A stretch of 64,000 nucleotides of DNA, taken from contig JAVHNS010000010.1 of assembly GCA_036872755.1 (NCBI GenBank), positions 1,674,001 to 1,738,000 on the forward strand, in the 5' to 3' direction. Shown here piece by piece: positions 12,774 through 24,712 of the stretch. The number at the start of each line of letters is the position of its first letter. The first letter of the stretch is position 1. The position numbers and the translations under genes were made by a program. The notes below the pieces were generated by a model that ran no database searches, had not been told where the DNA came from, and saw nothing but the letters and a program-made list of their open reading frames with translations. This DNA is from Orbilia blumenaviensis (taxonomy: Eukaryota; Ascomycota; Orbiliomycetes; Orbiliales; Orbiliaceae).

Positions 12774-14457
12774 ATGAAGGCGGTGAATATCCTTCTCTAC
12801 TTGTCCTTTGTCGCACCATTGGCGTTTGGAACACCAATTGCCAACGACAATGAGAGAAGAGTCGCTGAACCGGTAGACATTCTTGAAGGCATTGAATCTG
12901 AGATATACCCGAGGGAATATCTAGAAGAAGTTTTCAAGAAGCGAGCCGCAGCGAAGCATCTTCGTCTAAAGCGACACGATGATGGTCCCAATGAGCAGCC
13001 AATTCGAGGAGAGTTCGGCGCACCTATTCTTGGTATGTTGCAATGTCTAGGCTATAGTCATTGATATTATTTTCCCCTATAGCAGAAATTCCGGGCCCCG
13101 AAAAGTATCTAATGCGACTCGAACTATCGTAGGTGGCACAAACCCTGGCCGCGATAATGAGCAACCTAATCATATCCACCCACCGGCTACTGACAATGGC
13201 AATGTGCCAAACTTGAAATGGGCTTTCTCAGACTCAAAAACAAGACTTCTTAAGGGCGGCTGGGTGAGAGAGCAGTTAGTCACTGATCTTCCACCAAGCA
13301 AGGATATCGCTGCTGCGCAACAACATCTTGTCAAGGGAGCCATCCGTGAACTTCATTGGCATAAGGTTGCGGAATGGGGAATCGTTTTCAACGGGTCGAT
13401 TTTGGTGCGATATCCAATTCATGCCTCGCATTTAAATTTATTATCTAATGCGCGAAGGTACTAACTGTCTGTATTAGATCTCTGCTGTTGACGAAAATGG
13501 CAAGAACACGGCTGAAGTTCTGAACCAATGGGACATTTGGTACTTCCCCAAGGGCGTCGGTCACACCGTTCAAGGCCTCGCAGACCAGAACGAGTACCTC
13601 CTCGTGTTCGATGACGGAAATTTCGAGGCAGTTGGTACTACCTTCAATATTGTTGACTGGCTACTGCACGCCCCCAAAGACGTTATTGGTAAAAACTTTG
13701 GCGTAAACGCCACTGAAGTCTTCAAGAACCTTCCTACTGCCAATCCCTACATCAAACAAGCCAAGGTTAGCGGCAGCCTTAAGCCGCCAAAGTCTCCAGC
13801 TGGAGAGCTGAGAGGAAAGAGCAGTTATGTTTATAAGCTCAGCGAGGTCGGGTTCAAGAAGGTACCCGGAGGAGCCGGTACTCTGAACATCATCGACTCC
13901 AGAAACTTCCCAGTCTCTACTACTATTGCAGCCACTGTCGTCAGAGTCGAGCCTAAGGGCCTTAGGGAGTTCCATTGGCATCCTAATGTAAGTGTTGCAA
14001 CACGGCTTGTACAATTGTGATGCACAATGAAGCTAATTTAACACATTTGTGCAGGCGGACGAATGGCTTTACTTCCACTCCGGAAAAGCCCGTGCGACTG
14101 TTTTCCAGGGGAGTGGTCTTGCTCGCACTTTCGATTTCAACCCTGGTGACACCGCTGTATTCCCAGATAATACTGGTATGATAAGACCCCGGAATGCATT
14201 ATCTCACTGCTTCGTACTAATAAACCACATCGCTATCAGGCCACTACATTGAGAATACCTCTGAGACCGAGGATCTAGTTTGGGTTGAAATATATAAGAG
14301 CGAGCGTGTTGCCGACATCCCACTTTCTCAATGGTTGGCTTTAACACCACCAGATATTGTCGCCCAACTCCTCAACGTAACAACAGATTTTGTTGCTTCT
14401 CTTCGCAAGGAGAAACAGGTCTTGGTTAACGATAAGACGTTCCAGAAAAAGAACTAG
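12774..14457 (+). CDS. secreted bicupin, oxalate decarboxylase family
   Basis: Five exons (12774-13032, 13133-13404, 13478-13987, 14055-14175, 14240-14457) give 459 residues. A signal peptide (MKAVNILLYLSFVAPLAFG) and a propeptide-like region with dibasic sites (FKKR, LRLKR) precede two cupins. Cupin 1 has RELHWHKVAEW plus a later GHTVQG His. Cupin 2 has REFHWHPNADEW plus GHYIEN. Each therefore keeps the 3-His-1-Glu manganese site typical of the family, which splits oxalate to formate and CO2. The length fits fungal secreted decarboxylases. The loop after FDDGNF reads EAVGTTF where the bacterial enzyme OxdC has its SENST lid (see findings), so decarboxylase versus oxidase activity is open. 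ATG 12774 begins the signal peptide; a shorter upstream non-ATG extension was rejected. Confidence 0.88.
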
Positions 14458-15029
14458 GTCTTCAGTGTCTTAGTAGGGTTTTAGGAGCTATTGACTGTTA
14501 CATATTATTGTAATTTTAATATAAAATGGATGCGAGGGCATTATTGACCTAGTTACATATAATAATACTGTTGGCTGTGTTCAGTGACTTGAATTAAACT
14601 AGGACTTTTCAGAATGGGCATGCCAACTATTGCATAAAAGCCACAGTCAAAAGGGCTTTAGGTGAAGATTTCATCACTGACAAGCCTAACAACATGTTGC
14701 AATTGGCGGGATGGTTCCTCATGAACCAACTAGGGCCAAAATACAGATGTAGATACCTAGGTAAATTCGTGGATTTTTTGTATGAGGCCAGACGCATTTG
14801 CCGCCGCCTTCAACGGAAAGTTGTGAGAAGAAGAAATGATTTGAGGGAACGGCATGAAGGGGTGGACCTAGTAGAGTAACCCTTTTTATGCTAATATAAC
14901 CAAGTAAAAGTAAATAAAGGACCTAATATTACAAGCAAAACCCGTCACCCAGACGCGAGGGTTCTGGGTTCAAAATAACGAAGTACCTAGGTAGTAAGCC
15001 CCCCCTCTTCCTTATAACCTAAGAAGAAG
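14458..15029. other. convergent intergenic region
   Basis: This is 3' flank of the bicupin and CTR9 genes. A 61-codon frame at 14694-14879 starts with ATG but has no motif and no coding partner, so I do not call it. Confidence 0.5.
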
Positions 15030-18000
15030 CTATTCATCATCGTCATCGCTTATAGCTCCTGATTTCGCAGACTTCGCAGCACCTGCGTCTGCCATCTCTT
15101 CATCCTCGTCGCTATCATCAACGATAGGTCGACGTCTTGGAGCAGATGGCGCATCATCATCTGGCGCATCTGAAATATCGTCGTCGTCACTAATAACGGA
15201 CTTACTCTTGACGAGTTTGCCCTTCTTACCGCTAGGAGGTGGGGTAGCACTCGCGCTCCGAGAGTCGGAGTCATCGTGTAGGTTTGCGTCGAGGTCGCTG
15301 AGTCCTTCGTCGCTGTCAGAAATGGTTTCCTTTGACAGCGCTGCCTTCCCGCCCTTAGTAAGTCGCCGCTTCTTGTTAACTTTGCCCCCTTCAGCCTCCT
15401 CCCCTTCTTCATCCCCCTTCTTCTTCCTTGGTTTTCGTTCACCCCTCTCCTTTCTCTGCCTAGGCTCTTTCGGCTCTTTTGGATCTCTTCTCCTCTTCCT
15501 CTTGACACCATCTGAGTCGTAATCATCAGCAGCAACCATTCTAGCTCTCTCTTCCTCCTCCCTCTTCTCCTGCCACTCCCTAGCCTGCTCTTGCATAAGT
15601 TTTCGTTCCTCTGCAAGTTTCCTCTGTTTCTCAGCCTTTTCAGCCTCCAACTTGGCATGCTCCTCAGCGCGCTTAGCGATCTCGGCTTCACGCTTCCGCT
15701 TAGCCTCAGCAATCTTCGAAGCATGCAATTCCTCATATTTCAATTGCTCTTCGAGATCGGCTATCAGCTGACGACGGATGGTGTTCTTGTTCATAGTAAC
15801 ACGGACTTCGATATCGCTGGCAGGGTAGGGCGGGTTCTTAGACTTTGCAACAGCGGAAAACGTCCTATGAGTAGTAATATGTTAACAGGTGCTTGCATGG
15901 TAAGGCTGGGTTTTGTTGCGTACTTGATAGCTTCCTCAACACCATCTAAACCGGCCTTGATTTCCTCGGATGTACGTTGGTGTTTGGGTAGCTCGTGGAC
16001 AACCTGACCAATCTGCGATTGAAGATAGGCAACGTTGAACATAAAGATAGGATGGTCAGGCGATAAGGCCAAGGCCTAAATAAAGTGTTAGCCTTGAGAA
16101 ATTATAAAACAAGAAGTCTTCCACATACCTTTTTGGAGTGTTCCAATGCAGTGTTTAGCTGAGGTAAACTCTTCTCCGTCTTGCCTTTGAGATACCATGC
16201 CCTTGCGAGCGATGTTATTGTCCACGGGTCTCGATCAGCCCTGTACTGATTAATAGCGATTTCGTACTTGGAAAACTGTTAGCATGTACTAGTAAGACTC
16301 AGGATAACATTGTCGCTTACATTTTCAATAGCCCGTGTGAACTGCTTGATCTCGACGAAGCTATGTCCAAGGTTGATATGCACCGAAGCCTCCTTCAGTG
16401 TGGCTTTCACTTTCTCAAAGATACCGACGCCAGTGCTATAGTCCTTCTTATCTTCAATCATAGCGATGGCTACACCCTGGGCGGCATAGGCATTCTTTGG
16501 ATCTAGGACAAGTGCCTTATCAAAGAACTCAACTGCTCGCTCGTACATCTTCCTCTTCTTCTCTTTATCTTGGTCGTTGTCCCTTCTCATCTCTCTAGCG
16601 GTCATCAAATGAAGATTCCCCATTCCAGTCAACGAATACCGGTCATGCTTGTCGTGTGTAGTCAACGTCCGCTTGTAGTGCCTCTGCTCCTTATCCTCTG
16701 CAATGTTCAGAGGAGATTTCTTAGGTCTCCGAGAGAGATAGTATCCATATAAAGCGCAGACTTCTAGGTTGTGGTCCTCCGTTTTCATTAATTCCTCCAA
16801 CCGTTTTGGGCCTTCCTCGCCACCCCTTCGAAGGGCGATATAGGCAAGCCTCATGGCGGCCTCAGTATAGTCCGCGTGACGGGCCAGGAGACCTTCATAC
16901 AGCTTGACGGCTTCATCAGTGTTACCAGCAGCCTCCTCGAGACGCGCAAGATTGTAGGTTAGAGTTGTAACCAAAGCGTCTGTATCTAAGCTTTCGTCTT
17001 TGGCCCCCATTGCGACGCAGTTACTAAGTGCGGTCTGGAAACTCTCGCGTGCCTCGTCCCATTTTCCCATATTGTAGTTAAAGACTGCAATATTATTAAG
17101 AAGCTGGGGCGCAAGCATCGGTTCCTCCTCTTTGGATGCCGCTCGTTCGAGATCAGCGACTTGCTGCAAACAAGCCAACGATTTGTCCTGAGAATCGACC
17201 TCATAAAGACGAGCGAGTGTAAGGAGTACCGAGACACTAGGCTTCATATTCTTCTTGCTGTCTTTCCAAGATGAACGAACAGCCTCCAGATAGTTGATAG
17301 CCTTCTTGCGCTCTTCGGCCTTCTCGTCTCTATTGACACCGGGCTGGCTTTCGGCTAGAAACACTTCCTCAGCATACAAAGTACCAAGCACCATCATTGC
17401 CTCGAGACACTTGTTGAATGTCTTGAGGATGCCCTCAAACGCCAGCTTCGCGCCAGTATAGTCTTTTTGCAAGACCATAAGCTGGCCAGTCCCTAGCTTG
17501 CTGGGTAAATACGTATCCTCTTTCGCATTTTCGCTTCTAACATAGGACTGGCGAGATAATGTGTATTCGCCGGCTTCTTGGTGTTTTCGGCCGAGCAAAT
17601 AAAGGGCGTCTCGAGCAACCTGAGGGACGTCGGTGAACTCAATTGCTTTTTTGCTCAAAGATTCAGCAGTCGCAAGGTTTCCAACCGAGAAGAAATAGGT
17701 AGCAAAGAGTGTGCACGCCAACGCCATGTTCTTGTCAAGTTTATAGGCCTTAGCAATATATTCTGTCATACCCTTCTTATAATGCTTGATAAACTCAGGG
17801 TCGGTTTCTGGGAGTCCCGACACAAAATTCAGGTAGTAAATACCCATTAGAAGGTTTGCGACTTTCGAATCAGGATCCTAGGAGTTTGTCAGTCTTCGCT
17901 GGAGTATCAAGCGTGTATTATTTCAAGCCTACCAGCTCCAATGCCCTTTCCCAGGCAATTTTGGCGTCGTCTCTGAAGTTCAACATCCAGAAGCACAGAC

Positions 18001-18783
18001 CAATTCCGATTCTCGGATCTGGATCCATATCTGGTTTTTTCCTTAGGATTTCTTGATAACACTCCAAAGCCTTGTCGTATCTCGCTTTGCTAAACAGCCA
18101 CCTCGCCTTTCCCATCAACGCGACCATATTTGTCCCGTTCGCCCGCTTCAAAGTCTCGTCATATATCCGATGCGCATTCTCCAAATTTGAGGTGCGCTCA
18201 GCTTTAACGTTTGTGACAGCCGCTTTAAGTGACGAGTAGACCGCTCTGGCAATATTGTACGCCGGGTGTTCCGCTTCATAACGCCCGATATTATTGAGCA
18301 ATGTTGTCGCGGCCTGGAGGAAGTGATCCTTTGTGTTTTCGGCAGCATCTAGGGTACGCTCTTAGTACTAGACCGTATATAGATTCGGAGACTTAAAAAC
18401 AAGATGGTACCTGTAGTGTTGTAGGGAGCTTTCATAGCCTCCCTCGTTTTCTGCAGATACAACCATAGCAAGCACAGTTGTATCGGCAGAATCTCCTTCT
18501 GGTTCCGTTTAATATTCTCCGAGTTTAATGCTCTAGAATTCAAGATCTCGATCGCATTGTCAACCTTCCGGTGCTTCGCATACGCTAAGGCAGAGAGGAT
18601 CCAATAGGGATGTGAGGCCTGTTCTTGTTCCAAAAGACTTGACAGCTCGTCTACATCATCTGGAAGATCGGTAAGATCGATCTCGACAGTGCCTTCGTCG
18701 CCCACTTGCTCGGTGAGCGGTACCTCGATCCTCGATGGAACCTTAGGGTAACGTTGGCGGGGGGTCGTGCTGTTCCCATTCAT
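15030..18783 (-). CDS. CTR9: CTR9, TPR subunit of the Paf1 transcription elongation complex
   Basis: Six exons (18783-18411, 18348-17933, 17877-16321, 16266-16129, 16075-15924, 15864-15030) give 1156 residues. Tandem tetratricopeptide repeats fill about residues 60-880. A Lys/Glu-rich helical segment (LIADLEEQLKYEELHASKIA onward, about 905-980) follows, and then a Lys/Arg- and Asp/Ser-rich tail ends in DDDDE. This order is the standard CTR9 layout. CTR9 is the scaffold of the Paf1 complex, which rides with RNA polymerase II and supports H2B ubiquitination and H3K4 methylation. The start is the ATG giving MNGNSTTPRQRYP; an in-frame upstream extension has no ATG. Introns are short and all phases agree. 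The gene looks intact and unrelated in function to its secreted neighbours. Confidence 0.95.
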
Positions 18784-20251
18784 CGTGGCGGAATGGAGTC
18801 GCTCTGGATTTGAAGTAGAAAGAGGTGCCAATTGGAGGCCCAACTCCACAGCTTCAGACGTAACAGTCGTATTCGTTTCGACCGTATTACAAGCTAGCCA
18901 TTAGACCCAAGGAAACGGCCTGGACGCGTGCTCGATTGGTTCTTGGGGGCAGGACGACGGGTTTCGATGGAGCTTTTTTGGTAAAGTTCGGCCGTTATGG
19001 TTGGGAGCTGGTAATAGGGATAGTAGCGACTGCCTATCAGCTGAGATTGTATAAAACAAGGCTGATAGTTACACGGGCGATTGGAATGAAGCGACGAAGT
19101 TGATGGTGATGATGATTGCGGATGAAGTTGAGGTTGAGGGAGCATCGAAAGTCGCGAGGTTTGGCGACCAAAATGCCAAGACCTTGTCTTCAAATTTGGA
19201 AAGTCGATACGTAAAACATCAACACAACGCTTACAGCACAACACAAAGTCCCAGCAGCTACATTCACCGCTCTACCCTTAGCCTAACGAGACCACCCTTA
19301 GCCGACCTAAGAGCTTAAGCTTCAAGAGTCCTAGTAGCGTTGATGAATTGATTTACACATCAGGAAACCCGGGAAATAGAATCAAAGGTGCCCGAACCCA
19401 CGAGTCGAAGCTTTGAATGCAGACACAACGCGGGAATAATTCATGTAACAGTATCTCGGGTCGGCCTCGTTCCTCGGGTCATCTTGTCCACAACATACTT
19501 CGGCTCGACAACACGCAGAGTCCAACAGAACCGCCCCTCTCTCTCTTCACAAGGAAATTCGAAGCGAGGGCGGATGCAAATGCAAAGGATCGATCTTGGG
19601 ATCTTGTTGTGACATTAGTCCCAATTCAGCCCTTTTCAGCCATATACAAAAGTTATACTACGAGGCTGAACATATATACGCATATCGAATTCTTGGAAAT
19701 TGTGGGGTTACATCACCGATCCTCTCTTACGGAATATTGTCAACAATTTGTATACCTGCAGGCTCGTTAGTGGGCCATGGCAGTCGGCTTGGAAATTCTT
19801 GTTTAAGGCTTATTGGCCAGCCGTTATTAAAATAACTTATCTCTAATATATGAGGGAATTTGACTGGATTATGAACTTGCAGTCAGTCGTGGAACCAAAC
19901 GGCAGGATATAATGGCAGCCGTCCAAGGTTTTTGTATATGTGCGGTTGGATGTAGAGATATATATAGACTTGTTACCTTCTTGCGCTGCAATACGAATCC
20001 TTCAGCATTCCAATCCTCTTTGGAGGGATAGGTGGCAGAGTATACTGGTATATTAATAATACCCACAAACCACCCACTCTCCGTCCTCTCATCTGCTAAC
20101 CTTCATTCAATCCCTACGCTATATACATCCCTTTTCAGAGAGCGTTCCCAACTATCACACCCTTAGGGCTTCTTATCTATTCACGTTACATTTTAGTCCT
20201 ATAGCTAGCCTTGAAGCTTATAAAATCGATCGATTACCGTCCCATTTCAAA
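18784..20251. other. divergent intergenic region
   Basis: This 1.5-kb region lies between the divergent CTR9 and small secreted protein genes and must carry both promoters. CT- and AT-rich tracts are present, including CTATATAC about 130 bases before the ATG at 20252. Short frames on both strands (18894-19244, 19388-19770) lack coding features and probably include the CTR9 5' UTR. Confidence 0.5.
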
Positions 20252-20782
20252 ATGAAGTTTCTAAGCGTAGTCTTATACTTTATTTCGTTGAGGTACTCAA
20301 CCCTATAAATACGACATAGGGTTTATCTTACTAACAGCTATGGGTGAAGCATTGTATCAGCCTCGATGTACGGGGATCACGAATTTTGCAAACCGCAAAC
20401 ATCCTATAGAACGAAGTACAGGACTGTTACAAAAGTCTCTACGCGAAAAGTAACCGTCCGGGCGACGGTGGTGAACACGGTTACGGTCACTGCTAAACCA
20501 ACCACGTGCGCGCCACCAAAACCTCCATCGACTTGCCCGCCATCTTCTGTTGTGACGGACGCTCTTCGCTCCTGTATCCAGAGGCCGCCCTGCAGCAGCT
20601 GTACCAAGACTGTTATATTGACTCAGCCTTTCAACTGCGACTGCATTGGCAAGGAAGGCGGAAGGACCATTTTTGACTTCAAGATGAAGTGTCCTGGTGA
20701 TTGCTCCTGTACTACCTTTACTAGATATCTACCAGCTAGGGGCTGCACCGCTCCTCCAATTTTTATAACTGCTGTTGCTTAG
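20252..20782 (+). CDS. small cysteine-rich secreted protein
   Basis: Two exons (20252-20292, 20350-20782) give 157 residues. The short first exon supplies the signal peptide, which continues across the intron (MKFLSVVLYFISLSIVSAS). Without it the downstream frame would look like an unsecreted 138-residue protein. The mature part holds 12 cysteines, a Thr/Val-rich segment (TVTKVSTRKVTVRATVVNTV) and CSSC and CPGDCSC clusters. I recognise no domain. Its size, cysteine content and secretion are those of fungal candidate effectors or surface proteins; that is inference only. The acceptor at 20349 was chosen because it alone restores the frame and avoids the in-frame TGA at 20345. Confidence 0.7.
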
Positions 20783-21943
20783 AGTACTTGAGGGTAGGGC
20801 CGTTATTTTCAAGCAGGTTCAAGTCGTTTAACGGTCGCGAAACAAGAAAATTATCATCGGCCAGAATGCGCTTATGTTTTTCGCTTCAATATTTATTTAT
20901 CCTTAAATTAATATATATCATGCATGGTAGAGACCCCGTAAAGAAGCTATGTTCTGCTCGCATAACATCTTTGCACTTAATGTATTCAAGCTCGAGGTAT
21001 GGGTGCGGGAGAATCAGTGCAGGTGTCATGAAAAAATAAAAAAATATCCGCCAGAATCCTCAATCAAAGCTAATTGATTACTGCATTAAGACACAGCCCC
21101 AGAATACGGCGCCCCCATTTAAGTGCTTAGAGGCTGTATAGGTTTATACAAGCTACAGTCCAGACGAATTTTATCGATCCTTGCTGTAAGAATGGTTATA
21201 ACCACCCTGTGCAACCAAGAATGGCCCAATTTTGTTGCAATTCTTGCGTTGTAGAAAACTGCTGCCTCTGATTGGTTGATATGAGAGACAAGCTAAATCT
21301 TGGGCTTGAAAAAATCAATTGGGGTACAAGATCAAGATGCCGAGCAAGCTTGCAGGGTTCTGAAGAAATCTCACAGTTGATCATTCAACTGCCCAAAACG
21401 CGGCTTTCACACAACGAATGGAGGCGAACGAACGGCTGCTGTAAACTATCTCCGAAGGCGAATGATTCTCCGACAAATAGTTTCCTTCGCCTTCGATACA
21501 GTTATAAAACCGGAATGTAACTGCAGGCAGATATTATAGATCGTTGCAGTGCAGCGCAGTGTGACTGCTAGAGAAGCACCATGCATGATGTACTACCCTT
21601 TTACATTTTGATGCAAAGCAAAGCAAAGACGCACCCAAGTGCACTATCCTGATCCCTTCCAATCGAACGAGCTGAAGGTCTTCCCCACACCCAGCGCGCA
21701 GCCTTGCCCCCTCAAACTGGCAACTGAACAGGCCTACATGTGAGAAGAAACTGGACAAGGAAGAAAGAAAAAAAATAGTGACTATGCTTGCTGCGCTCCT
21801 ACCTACCGCTACAGCTGCAGCTGCTTCCTTAGCTCTCGCACCATCACTCTGAATTGTTCATTGCATTCACATCGTAGAAACTCCGCCGACTCCCTTAGAG
21901 CTTAAGCAAGTGCGAGCAAGCTTAGAACTCTGGAAATCTAGAA
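20783..21943. other. intergenic region, promoter of the ankyrin-tail gene
   Basis: No supported gene is present. The stretch before 21944 is CT-rich with a polypurine tract (about 21751-21775), compatible with a fungal promoter and 5' UTR. Short frames overlap each other in several phases and look random. Confidence 0.45.
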
Positions 21944-24455
21944 ATGGACCGCCTTCTCCGCCGAAAACCCGTGAAACCCGCAAAACCCGACCAATTCGTT
22001 CTCCGTGATCCTAGCTACTATCAGCCTTCGCAGCTGCAGGTGGCAGAGGAGTATTCGAATTCTTCGCCTGCACACCCCGAGAATGCCGATAAATCGTCCG
22101 AATCTGCGGTCGCAGCCAGCCAGACAATAAAGTCTCTCGAGGCAACTTACAATCGGCGCTCTTTGAGCTATCCGCCGCCGAAACCACAGCCTGGGATTAA
22201 GCCGGGTCAAACCCATCCGCAACAAGAGCAGGCTCACCTGCGTAGGCGCTCTACAACTCGAACAACGGCAACCGCAAACAGCCATCGACGGTCGGGGGGT
22301 GGTTTGGAATCGACGGCCGCTCATGCGAGAACGACTAGCAATGGTAATGACAACCATGACAACCATGACAATCATAACAATGGCGTCGAGACCGCCAGCG
22401 AGGCGACAAATTTAAGCCCTCATCAGAGCCATAACGATGTCTCCTACCCGTTGAGCCATGGGATCCGAGAGCCCGAAACGAGGAGCTTGAGAAGTACTCG
22501 TTACAGTCGGCATTCTGTCGACGACAAGCAGCCGCATGCATGGACCAGGCTTTCGGGTTTCAATAGATTCGAAGAACCATCTCCCATAAGCCCAACGACC
22601 TCACCAAATCCATCCATTCGGCCGCCAAGCTTCGCTGATGACACATCGAACGCACCGCTGGAGGAACCCAAAACTGCGAAACAGCTGTTCAAAGAGAGAA
22701 TTCAATGGACCAACGACTCGCAAGTCTTTATTCCGGAGGCGCTGCAGCCCTCCCCTGATCTCGGAACCAGGTCTGACATTCCACCCTGGGAGCGGGACAT
22801 CAGCCCAACAATCAACGGGAAGGACGATGACGACCTATCTTCCATCTGCTCGGAAGATTCATTCTTTGAAAAAGAGCGGACAAAATACTACGAATCTCTG
22901 GTCACTGAGGCTGTCAATGTCCGGGATTGGAAGGCAGCGAAAGGCCACGCATCCAAGCTCAAAGAAATTCTCGGTTTGCAGAAAGAGCACACCACGCTTG
23001 ATATACAGGCCCAAGCCAATTACTTCCTGCTCTGTGCAACAATACATTACATGCTAGCGGAACTCGATGATGCATTATTCTGGATTGGGAAGATACCCCA
23101 GAAAAAGTCTACCGATCCTTCAATTCTCATGAACAGGTTCAATATGGAGGCTGCTGTCGCCATACGTCAAGGAAAGCTTGATGAAGCCTTCTCGATATCT
23201 AGAAAGTCCGGAAAATACGGCAGAAAGTTTGGGCTTGCGAAGGAAACAAACCACGCACATTACCTTTCACAGTTAATCTGCCTAAAGCGAGATGATACAA
23301 GCGAGGCACAATTCTATGGGCAAATGATCACTGAGAAGGACTTCAAGCTTCCAATATTCATCGAGACTATAGATACCCCCGTCGAAGAACCAAGTAAGTT
23401 AACCTCAAACATATCCTTACCTAAGAACTAAAGTCGGCTGGTATGTTGATATTAACACTATCATGATACTACGTAGGCGCAAAGGTCACACCAACACCAG
23501 AGCAAGTATATGCTAGTGAACCGCTCCCGAAAACACCGCATCTTGCACCTAAAGATACCCGACGCTTTCCAAATCTAGGGGAAGCTCTCTTTGCAAAAGC
23601 CGGTTTGTCCATTCGACCCAAAGGCACAAGTTCGAGGGCAACGCCCGAGTACCAGGGCGGCACAGCAAACTGGACTGTTGGAATTCGTCTAGCTGTTGAT
23701 GCTGACGATGATTCTGAATCCGCTTGCTACCTATACCGCAGTAAGGAAACCCGCTGCTCATAACAGGGCCTCTGTATTTGTATCTGACACGTCATATAGC
23801 TGTCTATATCAACGAACCAGTGCACCCATTGCATGCTGCGGCGGACGAGTCAGCTCCGTCCAATAGACACTCCGTCAAAATAACATCCCCACTAGAATAT
23901 GCTATCACGAAGAACAAAACTTATGCAGCGCTTGCGATAATTCAACAGAAGAAAGCCAAACTGGAGGATGACAGCTTTGAGTCTCAACCAATCCAACTTG
24001 CTACCGGTCGGGCCAACCTCCCAATTATGGTTGCCTTGCTCCAGGCTGGGGTCGACCCACATAAAGTCGGCACCCTGGATGATATCCCAGCACTGGAAAA
24101 AGTAGCATCAGCTTCACATTATGAAGGCTGTCGGTATCTCCTAGCATACGGTGCGGATCCACTCAAACTCGGCCCGACTCATCGAAATGCCCTGAAGGTC
24201 GCGCTACAAGGAACCCTGACCGATCACCGTGAGAAAGTTATCAGATCTATGCTCGCTACGCTAAAGGCTCCTCCGCAATATAATACTATAGCCGCCTATC
24301 TGAGAATGTTTGAACTCAAGCGAAATTCACCATCACCAGAGTCAGCGCATCCAAAAACATTTTTGCAACCTAACCCTGCTTGGAATGCACACGTCCTCAG
24401 ATTGCTTTCGGAGTATCTCGATACATTTAGGCATCTAAAACCTGTGTCGGTTTAG
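21944..24455 (+). CDS. ankyrin-repeat protein with long disordered N-terminus
   Basis: Three exons (21944-23393, 23477-23740, 23800-24455) give 789 residues. Residues 1-300 are low-complexity and basic, including RRKPVKPAKP, many Ser/Pro/Thr residues and a DNHDNHDNHNN repeat. About 305-450 is helical and TPR/Sel1-like (YYESLVTEAVNVRDWKAAKGH). About 560-700 contains ankyrin-like units such as LPIMVALLQAGVDPHKVG and YEGCRYLLAYGADPLKLG. No enzymatic motif and no membrane segment are seen, so it is probably an intracellular scaffold. Homologous proteins in filamentous ascomycetes are, as far as I know, uncharacterised. It runs convergent to SEC12 with only about 257 bases between stops. Confidence 0.82.
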
Positions 24456-24712
24456 ATAGCCATTGATGTCTTCACGAATTTATGATTAACGATTTGTTTA
24501 AACGGATCTGAAATGTATACTTAGCGTCATATACACATAATGAAATATATATAAACCCTTAACCCCTTTCCCACCATAAGATCATTGCGCAAGCTTATAA
24601 GCTTATCTAACAGCTAGAAGGTATACAGCAACCATAATCTAAGGAACAAAACAGTAGATAACAAAAAAAGCATCCTACCAAAAAGCAAGAACAAACAAGC
24701 CAGGTGCTGGTT

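Noticed and set aside
14935..15000. GGTTCAAAA segment resembling a tRNA B box
   Set aside because: The flanking bases do not form a T-stem and no A box or cloverleaf is present.
15050..15736. 228-codon second minus-strand frame inside CTR9
   Set aside because: It overlaps the charged CTR9 tail in another phase and is a low-complexity shadow.
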